DNA of 64,000 nucleotides from Paenibacillus sp. PK3_47 (GCF_023520895.1 NZ_CP026029.1:3720001-3784000); one strand, 5' to 3'. Numbered from the stretch's first letter, positions 27,201 to 35,712 are shown. Translations and numbers: made by a program. The notes: generated by a model from the sequence alone, not told the origin.

Positions 27201-28811
27201 GACGGAACCAAGTTCCTGAAGGAGGCAGAACTGTCGGTAACGATTCCGGTTACGGCGCTCCATCCGGCCAACCTGGCTTTGGCCTGGCTGGATGAAACCA
27301 GCGGACAGTGGATTCCGGTTCCTTCCGTACTGGATGTCTCAACAGGCTTCATTACCGGCAAAATTAGCCACTTTACCAAATACGCCGTAGTGGACCGCAG
27401 CAAATTCGAGCCGGAGCAGGAGAAGCTCAAGAGCGATATCGCAGCCACTGCCAAAGCGGTTACCGCGCTTGGCGAAATCAGTGACTGGCAGGCTGTCGGG
27501 CTTGCACGTACAGGAAATGCTGTACCTGCGGACTATCTGAACGGAGTAGCAGAGCAGCTTGATGCAAGCCAGGGCGAGTTCCGCAAGGTTACGGATTACG
27601 AGCGTCTGGTGCTGGCTGTAGCTGCAGCAGGCGGGGATCCGCGTTCGATCGGCGGGTACAACCTGATTGAGAAAATCTATAATAACAAGGCTATGGTGAA
27701 CCAGGGCAGCAACGGACTTATTTTTGCCCTGATTGCACTCGACAGCGGGGCATACAATGTGCCTGCTGATGCGCAGTGGACCAGAGAACGCCTGATCAAG
27801 ACGCTGCTGGACATGCAGAGCACAAGCGGCGGCTTCCCGCTGACAACAGGCGGAACCGATGATGTGGATATCACTGCAATGGCAGTGACCGCGCTGTCGT
27901 CGCATATGGGGCAGGCGGAAGTAAAGGCTGCTGCAGACAAAGCCATCACCTGGCTGTCACAGCAGCAGCTTGAGAACGGCGGCTTCAAGCTGGCCGGAGC
28001 AGAGAGCAGCGAGAGTACCGCCCAAGTCATTATTGCCCTTAGCGCAGCGGGAACCGGTCCTAACGACTTGCGGTTTGTAAAGGCAAAGGGCGGACTGCTA
28101 AGTCACCTGGCCTCATTCAGACAAGCTGACGGCAGCTATGTTCATGTATCCGGCGAAGCCGTCAACGGCCTGGCTACCGAGCAGGCACTGCTGGCACTAG
28201 CCGCTTATGACCGCTTCCTGAGCGGTGAGCCCAAGCTGTTCAGCATCGCACCGGCAGCTTCAGGCAATGTAATCTTTACCGATGAGCGTCTCATTTCTTC
28301 CTGGGCGCTGGATTCTGTCCGCAAGGCGTATGATACCGGCCTGATGAAGGGCGTCAGCACGGACAGCCTGGTCTTTGCACCGAAGAAGAATATTACCCGG
28401 GCTGAATTCGCTGCCCTGCTGCTGCGCCTGACAGACAATTCCCCGTCTTCGGCATCAGCAGCTCCGGTCTTTGGCGACGTGAAGGCTGACGCGTGGTATT
28501 ATGGAGCTGTGCTTAAGGCAAAAGAGCTGGGAATCATCAGCGGTGTAACCGGGAACAGCTTCAATCCGGACGGTGTAATTACCCGCCAGGATATGGCGGT
28601 GATGATCTCCAGAGCGTTCAAGCTGGAGACTGGAACTGCTGCCGCAGGAGCTGCGAAGTTTACCGATGACAAGCGGATCAGCAGCTATGCACGGAATGCC
28701 GTTTATGCGGTGAATGAGTCAGGTTATATGACCGGCTCAGGCGGAGCATTTGATCCTTCGGCGCATGTTACAAGAGAAATGGCTGCGGTTGTAGCCGTCA
28801 GATTGCCATAG
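24255..28811 (+). CDS. S-layer anchored transcobalamin/intrinsic-factor-like surface protein
   Basis: About 1,518 residues; ATG 24255 has the best spacing from AGAGG, with ATG 24252 as alternative. Order of parts: signal peptide (about 1-37); alpha/alpha toroid domain (59-332) with repeated QKDDGGFALFG, DITAMTLTALAPYQD and ATEQGLQALVAYN helices; two copies of a DUF4430-like plus Ig-like unit (341-545, 546-748); a canonical DUF4430 (756-864, GEFDRGPQSGWMYLVNG); a ZU5-like beta region (942-1046); a second toroid (1056-1326); and three SLH motifs (1337-1518). Animal intrinsic factor and transcobalamin pair the same toroid and DUF4430-type folds. With the B12 riboswitch, this points to capture of B12 or a corrinoid at the cell surface, but binding is inferred. 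Confidence 0.85.
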   Translation: MKTILSAKSFVLGLALLLVISTLGSAFVPAGQAFAAETALAAADTGATDVSAADAPQITVSEAIEDTVKLILNSGVKSDWEAIGITRAGYQVPGSYLQVLENTVQTEGRLSKVTDYARTVLAITALGGDAANFAGSGSAAGYNLLEKLYNSDKMSSETVNGPVYALLALDSGSYTIPDGAKWTRTALVDEILKQQKDDGGFALFGSAGDPDITAMTLTALAPYQDKPEVKTAGEKAVQWLSSRQDANGGYGGSSESVAQAIIALTSNGIDPTGERFTKNGTDLVGRLMSFFVQGGGFSHTPGAAANSQATEQGLQALVAYNLLGGSGKLYDFPKPAQPEEPSAVNVALSVEGPQGTVAEGKLTALNALDALKQLTAARNIPLDITVYPFGSMVDGINGIKGGTYGGGYWTFLVHRGGEWVYPELGMDSYPLKEADRILIYFGGMNTPVVDSVTISSPQPEPDEKFTVAVTQKHWVTDDVTYATSTVTSPAAGVQVTAGGISVTTNDQGVAVFESGLPAGDYELAVTAYAEGKTPAIVKHKQALKVGVAVHLSVEGPQGTVAEGKLTAINALDALKQLTAARNIPLDITVYPFGSMVDGINGIKGGTYGGGYWTFLVHRGGEWMYPELGMDSYPLKEADRILIYFGGMNTPVVDSVTISSPQPEPGEKFTVAVTQKRWVSDDVTFVTSAVTSPAAGVQVSAGNLSVTTNDQGVAVFESGLPAGTHQLAVTGYVPDSTPSVVRYAQQLVVSSPSVTPVQASATISVIGDSSKGTILPSTNVVLNPGETAYSLLVRQLGSKVVASGSGDGLYVRSIDGLGEFDRGPQSGWMYLVNGTDPKSSAGSYKLQNGDVLTWRYTTNLGTDVGAAPAGNTGSGSGSTASTVSITSGNTLPLQQVGQTTSVTNAGNPMTAAAAAALRQKLAGNQVAMEQEVTPAAASVLKDNGSEVQLQLPAGSVSGTVKIRVQEMKSERSELVSGLYEFTPDGTKFLKEAELSVTIPVTALHPANLALAWLDETSGQWIPVPSVLDVSTGFITGKISHFTKYAVVDRSKFEPEQEKLKSDIAATAKAVTALGEISDWQAVGLARTGNAVPADYLNGVAEQLDASQGEFRKVTDYERLVLAVAAAGGDPRSIGGYNLIEKIYNNKAMVNQGSNGLIFALIALDSGAYNVPADAQWTRERLIKTLLDMQSTSGGFPLTTGGTDDVDITAMAVTALSSHMGQAEVKAAADKAITWLSQQQLENGGFKLAGAESSESTAQVIIALSAAGTGPNDLRFVKAKGGLLSHLASFRQADGSYVHVSGEAVNGLATEQALLALAAYDRFLSGEPKLFSIAPAASGNVIFTDERLISSWALDSVRKAYDTGLMKGVSTDSLVFAPKKNITRAEFAALLLRLTDNSPSSASAAPVFGDVKADAWYYGAVLKAKELGIISGVTGNSFNPDGVITRQDMAVMISRAFKLETGTAAAGAAKFTDDKRISSYARNAVYAVNESGYMTGSGGAFDPSAHVTREMAAVVAVRLP
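25290..26507 (+). repeat. Two near-identical 609-bp in-frame repeats
   Basis: A unit beginning at CTGTCTGTTGAAGGACCG recurs exactly 609 bp later (25296 and 25905). The first 330 bp of each unit differ at only a few positions, while the Ig-like second half has diverged more. It adds 203 residues per copy to the surface protein. Confidence 0.9.
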
Positions 28812-28839
28812 CAGTCAGCTGCAGTAAAATCATAGAGAC

Positions 28840-28886
28840 GGGAACAGAACGGGGAGCAGATTCAGGCCTCGTTCTTTCCCTTTTTT
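28840..28886 (+). terminator. Intra-operon terminator/attenuator
   Basis: GGGAACAGAACG (28840-28851) pairs with CGTTCTTTCCC (28870-28880) with one bulged base, followed by six T. It lies between the surface-protein gene and the lipoprotein gene, whose ribosome site follows immediately. Partial read-through would give more surface protein than transporter. Confidence 0.7.
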
Positions 28887-28903
28887 CGGAGGTGCAGATA
28901 ATA

Positions 28904-29836
28904 ATGTCCAAACAAATGAAACGCCGGCTGGTCTATCCGCTGTTTCTGCTGCTTGCCGCCCTGCTTGTTGCAGGCTGTGCTTCCGGCGGACGGGAATCAG
29001 CAGACGAAGGCCGGAACAATACGGTAAGTAATGAGAAGTCTGCCACGCAAAGCCCGCAGCCGGAAGCCGCTGCTACAGGCTCACCGGCTGGCAGCGAAAC
29101 TGCAGCCGCCTCCACTGCAGAGCCCGCGGCTCCAGATAATGCAGCAGCATCTGCTGCACCGGGCACACCGGCGCCCGAAGCAAGCGCAGCACCGGCTGCA
29201 ACAGCCGCCCCAGCAGGCAGCGCAGCTCCGGCAGCGGCTTCGCCGGATGCAGCGAACCCCGTGGCAAAGACTGCTGCGCCTGCAGTGTCCGCGCCGGCCA
29301 AGCCGGACAGCGGCAAAAGCCCGGCAGTGGCTCCCAAGCCTGCCGCCACGGCCAAGCCAGCGGCTACTGTTAATCCAGCCGCTATCACGAAACCTGCCGC
29401 CACGGCCAAGCCTGCCGCTGCCGCCAAGCCGCCGGCGGCAACTGCAGCTCCAACGCAGCCGGCAGCAGCTGCAAAGCCGGCTGAGCAGGCCAGCACCGTT
29501 ACACTCTCCATTACCGGAGATGAGGAGCACGGGACAATTTTGGCAGCGGCAGCGTATGAGCTGGAGGAAGGCGATACCGTGCTTGAACTCCTGAAGCGCA
29601 TTACCCGCAAGAACAAAATTCAGATGGAATACAAGGGTGCCAAAAGCTTTGCCTATGTCGAAGGGATTGATAACCTGTACGAGTTTGACCGCGGCGCGGA
29701 AAGCGGCTGGATGTACAGTGTCAACGGCGAGTTTCCGGGCAAAGGCGCAGGGACCTATACCCTGAATCCCGGAGATACTATTGAATGGTTGTATACGCTG
29801 GATCTGGGCAAGGATCTGGGAGCGAAAGCTCCATGA
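28904..29836 (+). CDS. DUF4430-domain lipoprotein (predicted corrinoid-binding)
   Basis: 310 residues from ATG 28904, 9 nt after CGGAGGTG. The lipoprotein signal ends in LLVAGC, so Cys is lipid-anchored outside the membrane. Residues 30-195 form an Ala/Pro/Lys/Ser-rich linker with short PAATAKPAA-type repeats, long enough to span the wall. The C-terminal 110 residues are a DUF4430 domain (LSITGDEEHGTIL, LYEFDRGAESGWMYSVNG, GDTIEWLYTLDLGKDLG), close to the third DUF4430 of the upstream surface protein. Its stop overlaps ecfT (ATGA). It likely hands the ligand from the S-layer protein to the ECF transporter; this is inferred from order and riboswitch control. Confidence 0.88.
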   Translation: MSKQMKRRLVYPLFLLLAALLVAGCASGGRESADEGRNNTVSNEKSATQSPQPEAAATGSPAGSETAAASTAEPAAPDNAAASAAPGTPAPEASAAPAATAAPAGSAAPAAASPDAANPVAKTAAPAVSAPAKPDSGKSPAVAPKPAATAKPAATVNPAAITKPAATAKPAAAAKPPAATAAPTQPAAAAKPAEQASTVTLSITGDEEHGTILAAAAYELEEGDTVLELLKRITRKNKIQMEYKGAKSFAYVEGIDNLYEFDRGAESGWMYSVNGEFPGKGAGTYTLNPGDTIEWLYTLDLGKDLGAKAP

Positions 29837-30777
29837 ACAGCGGCTTCCGCTCCATGCATCCAGCTGTAGCCCTGCTGTATTACGCCGGTCTGCTGCTGTT
29901 TGCTGCCCTGCTGTTTCACCCGCTGTTTCTGCTTACAGAGCTTCTGGCTCTGCTTGGCCTGCTGGCTTTGCAGGGGCAGGGGCGGAAGCTGCTGCGCAGC
30001 CTGCCCTTCTACCTGCTGATGGCAGGCTCGGTGGCTGTCCTGAATCCCCTGTTCTCACACAGGGGCTCGCATATTCTGTTTTATTTTATGGATCAGCCGG
30101 TTACGCTTGAGGCCGTGCTCTACGGACTGATGATGATGATCGTGCTGCTGACGATATTTATCCTGTTTATCTCGTACAATCATACAGTTACGACCGATAA
30201 ATTCATGTACCTGTTCGCGGCGGCGGCCCCCAAAACAGCGCTTTTGACCCTGATGACGCTCCGCTTCGTCCCGCTGTTCCAGCGGAGGCTGAAGCAGATT
30301 ACCCTGATCCAGAAGATGAGGGGAATCGATGTCAGCAAGGGCAAGCTGCGCAAAAGGCTCAGTGACGGCATGACCCTTCTCAAGGTGCTGCTGACATGGT
30401 CGCTTGAGGAGGCGCTGCAGAGTGCTGATTCCATGAAGTCGCGCGGGTACGGTGTCCGCAAGCGAAGTGTATACGGAATCTACAAGCTGGACAGAGAGGA
30501 TAAAATTACACTGGTGCTGCTGGGTGCAAGCGGACTGGTTCCGCTGCTCTGCTGGCTGCAGGGCTACGGAGTGCTTGAGATATATCCGCACATGAAGCCC
30601 ATGGTATTCGGCTGGGGCGAAGCTGTAATGTATGCAGGCTTTTGCCTGTTTGTGCTGACACCGCTGGGTCTGGAAGGAAAGGAGAAGTGGTTATGGAGAT
30701 CATCACGGCGGAACGTTTATCCTTCCGTTATCCCGATGAAGCCAGAGACTCGATTCATGAGCTTTCGTTCACGGTAG
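29833..30777 (+). CDS. ecfT: ECF transporter transmembrane subunit EcfT
   Basis: 314 residues, ATG 29833 overlapping the lipoprotein stop. Membrane helices occupy most of the first 150 residues (VALLYYAGLLLFAALLFHPLFLL, LMMMIVLLTIFILFI) and the far C-terminus. The coupling segment SADSMKSRGYGVRKRS carries the Ala/Ser-Arg-Gly motif by which EcfT contacts the ATPases; a first coupling motif MRGIDVSKG lies upstream. It links the S component to the ATPase in an energy-coupling-factor importer. Its last 85 nt overlap the ATPase gene in another frame, so the tight order T-A-S is translationally linked. Confidence 0.92.
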   Translation: MNSGFRSMHPAVALLYYAGLLLFAALLFHPLFLLTELLALLGLLALQGQGRKLLRSLPFYLLMAGSVAVLNPLFSHRGSHILFYFMDQPVTLEAVLYGLMMMIVLLTIFILFISYNHTVTTDKFMYLFAAAAPKTALLTLMTLRFVPLFQRRLKQITLIQKMRGIDVSKGKLRKRLSDGMTLLKVLLTWSLEEALQSADSMKSRGYGVRKRSVYGIYKLDREDKITLVLLGASGLVPLLCWLQGYGVLEIYPHMKPMVFGWGEAVMYAGFCLFVLTPLGLEGKEKWLWRSSRRNVYPSVIPMKPETRFMSFRSR

Positions 30778-32366
30778 AGGAGGGGGAGTTCGTAGTGCTG
30801 TGCGGTCCTTCCGGCGGCGGCAAAACTACGCTTCTGCGTCATCTGAAACGGGAGCTCACCCCGATTGGTACCGGCAGCGGAAGTGTCCGTTATAGAGGCC
30901 GGCTGCTGGCAGACCTGTCTGCCGAGACAGCTGCAGGCGAGATAGGTATTGTCTTTCAAAATCCGGATGCACAGATTGTGATGGACACAGTGTGGCATGA
31001 ACTGGCTTTTTCCATGGAAAATCTGGGGTATTCCCCTTCGGTCATGCGGAGCAGGCTGGCGGAGATTGCCGGGCTGTTCGGACTGGAGCCGCTGCTGTAT
31101 AAATCCGTCCATGAGCTTTCCGGCGGACAAAAGCAGCTGCTCAACCTGGCCTCCGTCCTGCTGCTTCAGCCGAAGCTGCTGCTCTTGGACGAGCCGACCT
31201 CACAGCTGGACCCTGTCGCTGCCCGCGAGTTCATCCAGACGCTGCACCGGCTGAATGAGGAACTGTCGATGACGGTCATTATCAGCGAGCACAGGCTGGA
31301 AGAGGTGCTGCCGCTGGCTGACCGGGTGCTGCTGCTTCAGGATGGTGTTCTGCAGGCTAATGGCAGTCCCCGGCAGTTCGTACGTGAATCGGATCATGCA
31401 CAGAAGCTTGATCATCACGCTTATCTGCCTACAGCCTCGCGTTTGTTTCTCGCTCTGGCTCCTGAAGCGGCTGCTGTACCGCTTGAGAGTATTCCGCTTA
31501 CTGTGCGGCAAGGCAAACGCTGGCTGGAATCCTTGGACACAGCTAAACCCCCTAAGACTCCAGAGGCTGCTGTTAAGGAGACAGCGGAGGATCAGCCATC
31601 CGGCAAGTCTCTGTTAAGCTGCCGGGAAGTTACCTTCCGCTACGAGAAGGACGGTCCGGAGGTGCTGAAAAAGCTGACGCTATCGCTTCAGCAGGGGGAG
31701 CTGCTGGCTGTCATGGGCGGAAATGGGGCCGGGAAATCCACTCTGCTGCATGTGCTGAGCGGACTGGCCAAGCCGCAGCGCGGCAAAGTTGAGCTGGCCA
31801 AGGGAGTTGCCGCAGGCTTCCTGGCCCAGAATCCGCTGCTCTATTTCAGCTATGACACAGCGGCCGAGGAGCTGCGGCATATGGCTGACATTTCCGGCCT
31901 GTCTCCTGAAGAAGCGAAAAAGGAAACCGACCGGCTGCTGGAGGTATTCCAGCTCCAGAGCGTGCTTGAAAGTCATCCGCATGATCTTAGCGGCGGGCAG
32001 CAGCAGAAGCTCGCGCTGGCCATGGTGATGCTGCTTAAACCAGATATTCTGCTGCTGGATGAGCCGACCAAGGGACTTGATCCCGTGGCAAAGGAGCGGT
32101 TCGCTGCCCTATTGGACCATTTGCTGAAGCAGGGAATGAGCATCATGATGGTGACACATGATGTGGAATTTGCGGCAAGGCATGCGTCCCGCTGTGCGCT
32201 GCTGTTCGATGGAAGCATTACGTCAGAGGGGGCTCCGGCAGACTTTTTCAGCAGCAACTATTTCTATACAACGGTGGTTAACCGCATGGTACGGGAGCGG
32301 CTGCCGCAGGCATTGACCATTGAGGATGTGATACAAGCATGGCCCGATTCCGTTTCCCGCTGTTAA
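30693..32366 (+). CDS. Fused energy-coupling factor ATPase (EcfA-EcfA')
   Basis: 557 residues from ATG 30693 behind GGAAAGGAG; the frame before it lies inside ecfT. Two complete ABC domains sit in one chain: first half with Walker A GPSGGGKT, signature LSGGQKQ and Walker B LLLLDEPTSQLD; second half with GNGAGKS, LSGGQQQ and ILLLDEPTKGLD. A variable linker (about residues 245-305) joins them. Most ECF systems encode the two ATPases separately, so this is the fused arrangement (CbiO/YkoD-like). It powers uptake through EcfT. Confidence 0.93.
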   Translation: MEIITAERLSFRYPDEARDSIHELSFTVEEGEFVVLCGPSGGGKTTLLRHLKRELTPIGTGSGSVRYRGRLLADLSAETAAGEIGIVFQNPDAQIVMDTVWHELAFSMENLGYSPSVMRSRLAEIAGLFGLEPLLYKSVHELSGGQKQLLNLASVLLLQPKLLLLDEPTSQLDPVAAREFIQTLHRLNEELSMTVIISEHRLEEVLPLADRVLLLQDGVLQANGSPRQFVRESDHAQKLDHHAYLPTASRLFLALAPEAAAVPLESIPLTVRQGKRWLESLDTAKPPKTPEAAVKETAEDQPSGKSLLSCREVTFRYEKDGPEVLKKLTLSLQQGELLAVMGGNGAGKSTLLHVLSGLAKPQRGKVELAKGVAAGFLAQNPLLYFSYDTAAEELRHMADISGLSPEEAKKETDRLLEVFQLQSVLESHPHDLSGGQQQKLALAMVMLLKPDILLLDEPTKGLDPVAKERFAALLDHLLKQGMSIMMVTHDVEFAARHASRCALLFDGSITSEGAPADFFSSNYFYTTVVNRMVRERLPQALTIEDVIQAWPDSVSRC

Positions 32367-33025
32367 TTGCCCTGGGATTGTTTATAGCCGGTCTTGCGCT
32401 TACAGCGGCGCTGAAGGACAGGCATTATATGCTGCTCAGCCTGGTGCTGCTCGCCGTGGCTCTGCTGCCGCTGTTCATGCGCCTGGAGCGCAGGCCTCTG
32501 GAGTCCCGGGAGCTGGTGCTGCTGGCTGTGCTGTCAGCTGTCGCTGCGGTGAGCCGGATTCCCTTTGCCGCGTTACCCAGCGTCAAGCCTGTGTCGGCCA
32601 TTGTGATGCTGTCGGCCTACGTGTTTGGAGCAGAGGCCGGCTTTATTATTGGAGCAGTGGCCGCGCTTGTCTCCAATATATACTTCGGGCAGGGGCCCTG
32701 GACACCGTGGCAGATGTTCGCCTGGGGAATGGTCGGACTGACAACCGGCTGGCTGCGGAATACCCGACTGCTGAAAAGCCGGATAGGGCTGCTTGTCTTT
32801 GGCTTTGTCTGGGGTTTCCTGTTCGGCTGGATTATGAATATCTGGTACCTGATCAGCCTTCCGGATGCCTTCAGCTGGGAGCTGGCAGCCGCTGCATATG
32901 CCTCCAGCTTTTATTTTGACCTGGCGCATGCCCTGTCTAATGTATTCTTCCTCGCCATTCTGGCCGGGGGCTGGACCAAGGTGCTGGAACGCTTCCGCAA
33001 GAAATACGGTTTGCTGCAGGAGTAA
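32339..33025 (+). CDS. ECF transporter S component, predicted B12/corrinoid-specific
   Basis: 228 residues with about six membrane helices. The core LSAVAAVSRIPFAALPSVKP and VFGAEAGFIIGAVAALVSN, followed by GPWTPWQMFAWGMVGLTTG, is the usual S-component pattern of the group that includes cobalamin-specific CbrT. The start overlaps the ATPase stop by 28 nt. Specificity for cobalamin or a precursor is inferred from the riboswitch at 23.7 kb and the DUF4430 partners, not from a diagnostic residue. It is the last gene of the operon, followed 12 nt later by a terminator. Confidence 0.87.
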   Translation: MARFRFPLLIALGLFIAGLALTAALKDRHYMLLSLVLLAVALLPLFMRLERRPLESRELVLLAVLSAVAAVSRIPFAALPSVKPVSAIVMLSAYVFGAEAGFIIGAVAALVSNIYFGQGPWTPWQMFAWGMVGLTTGWLRNTRLLKSRIGLLVFGFVWGFLFGWIMNIWYLISLPDAFSWELAAAAYASSFYFDLAHALSNVFFLAILAGGWTKVLERFRKKYGLLQE

Positions 33026-33037
33026 TTAGGGTGTTAT

Positions 33038-33092
33038 AAAGGCCGGAGCCCATGTAGATTGAGTTTGCACTCTACCGGACTCCGGCCTTTTG
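33038..33092 (+). terminator. Terminator of the B12-uptake operon
   Basis: Perfect 11-bp stem (AAAGGCCGGAG at 33038-33048 with CTCCGGCCTTT at 33080-33090) followed by T; the 31-nt loop contains a second small pairing. Confidence 0.85.
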
Positions 33093-33104
33093 CTCGGCGG
33101 ATAG

Positions 33105-33360
33105 TTTAACTGTATTCCGTGCAGCTAAAGACAATTGTTTTGGATGGCGGGAGGGGCATAGTTGCAGTTTCTGCAGTTATAAATCCCCGTAAGCCGGAAA
33201 AAGGGCCTTTACGTAGTTATTAAATGTACTGAATACAGTTAAACTTCCAAAACGGGCGATTTGCCGTCTTTTAACTGCAGGAAATACAATTAACCGCCAG
33301 GGGCTTCCCATCAGCCAGATTAGGTAGGAGCTGCTGTACAAAGTGCAATAGTCACTCATA
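33105..33360. repeat. Dispersed intergenic repeat family C, copy 3
   Basis: Holds the same kind of short dyads as 18410-18600: TTAACTGTATTCCGTGCAGCTA, ATAGTTGCAGTTTCTGCAGTTATA, TTAAATGTACTGAATACAGTTAA, TTAACTGCAGGAAATACAATTAA and TGTACAAAGTGCAATAG. It occupies most of the 543-bp gap between the ECF operon and the chemoreceptor; the rest shows no further feature. Confidence 0.6.
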
Positions 33361-33568
33361 CCGCTCTATTGCGGCAGCTCTCAAATGGTGAAATTCCGCA
33401 GAAGATGCTCCATTTGGCTTTGCCAAATTCGCGGCTTGCATATGTAAACTAAGACTATCAGCCGCTCATTTTCATATTTCGACAAAATTCATGTTTTATA
33501 TCATCAATTCGACTTTTTTCGCCGATATAAGATGTAAATAATAGACTCCTAGAAGGCGGGAACTCGAT

Positions 33569-35278
33569 ATGCGGCATCTGAAAGTAAAATATAAAGTGGC
33601 ATTGCTCGCGGCGATTGCGGTGATTCTGATCATTGGTTTGGGTGCAGTAAGCATCACTACGATTGGAACGATGGCAGACCGCTCCCAGGAGACCTACAGC
33701 GGGAATCTGCAGCCGGTGTACCTGGTCACCGAAATCCGCGCGAATAACCGGACCATTGAGTCCTATCTTCTTGAACAGATGGTTAACAAGGATAGCGCCA
33801 GAAACGGGGAGCTTACGGCTGGTATTGAGGAGAACATTGAAAGAAACAACGGGCTGATGGAACAGTTGAAATCGGTCCGCTTCAGCAGCAGCGAAATCGA
33901 AAATTTAATTAACGAGTACATATCACTGCTGTCTGATTACCGGACACAGCGGAATAATATCATTCAGCTGGCTGCTAACAATCTTAATGCGGAAGCTTAT
34001 CAGGTCTTCAGCGGCAGTACTTTTAGTGCATTAAGGGATAAAATGACAGCTTTGCTGGATGACGCTACCGGCCTGCTGGTACAGGATGCCGGAGAACGTA
34101 ATGAGCTCACTGCGGAAAGCGCCAAAAACTCCACGAATGTAAGCACGGCTCTGATTACTGCGGCGTGGGTGCTGTGTATTGCAATCAGTATTATGATTAC
34201 CCGGCTGATTACGAAACCGCTCAAAGAACTGCAGGGCACGATGCAGCGGGCAGAGCAGGGGGATCTGACCGTGAAGGCTTCGTACAATTCAAGGGATGAG
34301 ATTGGTCAGATTAACCAGTCCTTCAACCTGATGCTGGACAGCTTAAAAGGAATGATGCAGGGAGTTTCGGAAAGCGCGGAAATGCTGTCAGCCTCCTCAC
34401 AGGAAATGAGTGCCAGTGCAGAGCAGACCTCGCTGGCTTCACGCATGATTGCTGAAACTGCCGGGGGGATCGCTTCCGGGTTCGAAGCCCAGGTGGACAG
34501 CATCGCCCGCACCTCACAGTCCGCCCAGACCATGGCAGGGGATATTGCCGCCGTAGAACGGAGCGGCAATGAGATGTCAGAGCTAATGAGCAGAGCCGCA
34601 CTTTCGGCAGATCTGGGGGCTGAAGCGGTAGGCAAGATTATGGACCAAATGAAGGAGATCGACACCAGCGTAACTGCCAGTCAGGCCATTGTCAGCCATC
34701 TGGATAACCTGTCGGAGGAAATCAATACGATTATCACCACCATCAATGAGATATCTGCCCAGACGAACCTGCTCTCGCTGAATGCCTCTATTGAAGCGGC
34801 CAGAGCCGGGGAATACGGTCGGGGGTTCGCTGTGGTTGCCGGTGAAATCCGCAAGCTGGCGGAGGCTACAGGAAGAAGTTCGCTGCAGATCACGGACATT
34901 ATCGCCGATATCCAGCAGCAGACAGGCAGTGCTGTGAAATCCATGGCTTTGGGAGTGGAGCTGGTGTCTCATGGTGTGGCACAGAGCGAGCTGGTCTCAC
35001 AGGCGTTTGCGGAAATCGATGACTCCATCAGGAGTGCTGTAGAGCAGACTGAAGAGATGAGAGCGGCCATAGGACATGTTTTAGAAGAGTCTAAGGCTGT
35101 ATCAGAGGCGATGGAGCAGGCAAACGGGGTTACGCGTAAAGGAGCAGGCGATATTCAGGAGACGAGCGCAGCCAGCGAGGAACAGCTGGCTGCAATGGGC
35201 GAAATGTCAATGTCAGCACAATATCTGGCGACATTAGCCGAGGATTTGCAGAAGGAGCTGGCAAAGTTCAGACTGTGA
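33569..35278 (+). CDS. Methyl-accepting chemotaxis protein
   Basis: 569-residue chemoreceptor. First membrane helix (about residues 10-32), an external four-helix-bundle sensor (about 33-190, with the [14 protein letters not shown] segment typical of 4HB_MCP), second membrane helix (about 192-212), HAMP (about 213-265, ending [12 protein letters not shown]) and the signalling coiled coil. The hairpin tip [31 protein letters not shown] contains the conserved CheA/CheW contact sequence. The ligand is unknown. Monocistronic, with AGAAGGCGGG ahead of the ATG and a strong terminator behind. No C-terminal CheR/CheB tether pentapeptide is present. Confidence 0.95.
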   Translation: MRHLKVKYKVALLAAIAVILIIGLGAVSITTIGTMADRSQETYSGNLQPVYLVTEIRANNRTIESYLLEQMVNKDSARNGELTAGIEENIERNNGLMEQLKSVRFSSSEIENLINEYISLLSDYRTQRNNIIQLAANNLNAEAYQVFSGSTFSALRDKMTALLDDATGLLVQDAGERNELTAESAKNSTNVSTALITAAWVLCIAISIMITRLITKPLKELQGTMQRAEQGDLTVKASYNSRDEIGQINQSFNLMLDSLKGMMQGVSESAEMLSASSQEMSASAEQTSLASRMIAETAGGIASGFEAQVDSIARTSQSAQTMAGDIAAVERSGNEMSELMSRAALSADLGAEAVGKIMDQMKEIDTSVTASQAIVSHLDNLSEEINTIITTINEISAQTNLLSLNASIEAARAGEYGRGFAVVAGEIRKLAEATGRSSLQITDIIADIQQQTGSAVKSMALGVELVSHGVAQSELVSQAFAEIDDSIRSAVEQTEEMRAAIGHVLEESKAVSEAMEQANGVTRKGAGDIQETSAASEEQLAAMGEMSMSAQYLATLAEDLQKELAKFRL

Positions 35279-35302
35279 GGAAGCGGGATAAGATTATAGC
35301 TG

Positions 35303-35342
35303 ACAGGCCCGGGAACGATATGTTCCCGGGCCTGTTTTTTTC
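35303..35342 (+). terminator. Chemoreceptor gene terminator
   Basis: A perfect 14-bp GC-rich stem (ACAGGCCCGGGAAC with GTTCCCGGGCCTGT, 5-nt loop) is followed by a run of T. Confidence 0.95.
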
Positions 35343-35350
35343 ATACCCAC

Positions 35351-35392
35351 AAAAAAAGACCCGCTCCGGTATTGAAACCGGAAACGGACCTT
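35351..35392 (-). terminator. Terminator of the qox operon (minus strand)
   Basis: Read on the minus strand, an imperfect stem (AAGGTCCG-TTTCCGG with CCGGAG-CGGGTCTT) is followed by seven T. It lies just after the qoxD stop. Confidence 0.7.
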
Positions 35393-35417
35393 AACAATGA
35401 ATACATATTTGCCTGTC

Positions 35418-35711
35418 TTAAGCGTACCAGCCCCATACGAAAATGAAGAGCGTTCCGAAAATGGTAACCAGACCTACAAACAAGGCATAAGCGATATTGA
35501 TATACAGCTCTTTTTTGGTATCGGCAGATTCTCCGATGTGCATGAATACGAAGAGCTGCAAAGAAGCCTGAATAATCGCAGTGACCAGCAGAACAACCAT
35601 ATTGGCACTCTGGGACAGATCTCCGTAGATAACAACCAGCGCAGCAGCGGAAAGGACCAGAGAGGCCAGATAACCCATCACATGGCGAATTGGAAACAGT
35701 TGCTTCATCAT
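35418..35711 (-). CDS. qoxD: Quinol oxidase subunit IV
   Basis: 97 residues with three membrane helices (LASLVLSAAALVVIYG, MVVLLVTAIIQASLQLFVFMH, INIAYALFVGLVTIFGTLFIFVW), the normal size and pattern of the small QoxD/CtaF subunit that helps assemble the aa3 oxidase. Last gene of qoxABCD; its start lies 1 nt beyond the qoxC stop. GAAAGGAC is the ribosome site. Confidence 0.9.
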   Translation of the reverse strand: MMKQLFPIRHVMGYLASLVLSAAALVVIYGDLSQSANMVVLLVTAIIQASLQLFVFMHIGESADTKKELYINIAYALFVGLVTIFGTLFIFVWGWYA

Positions 35712-35712
35712 G

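Noticed and set aside
28933..29616. Ala/Gly-rich 227-residue ORF opposite the lipoprotein linker
   Set aside because: Produced by the Ala/Pro codon bias of the linker read on the other strand.
30693..30777. Frameshift joining ecfT and the ATPase gene
   Set aside because: Both frames are intact over the 85-nt overlap, with a good ribosome site for the ATPase; a real overlap is simpler than an error.
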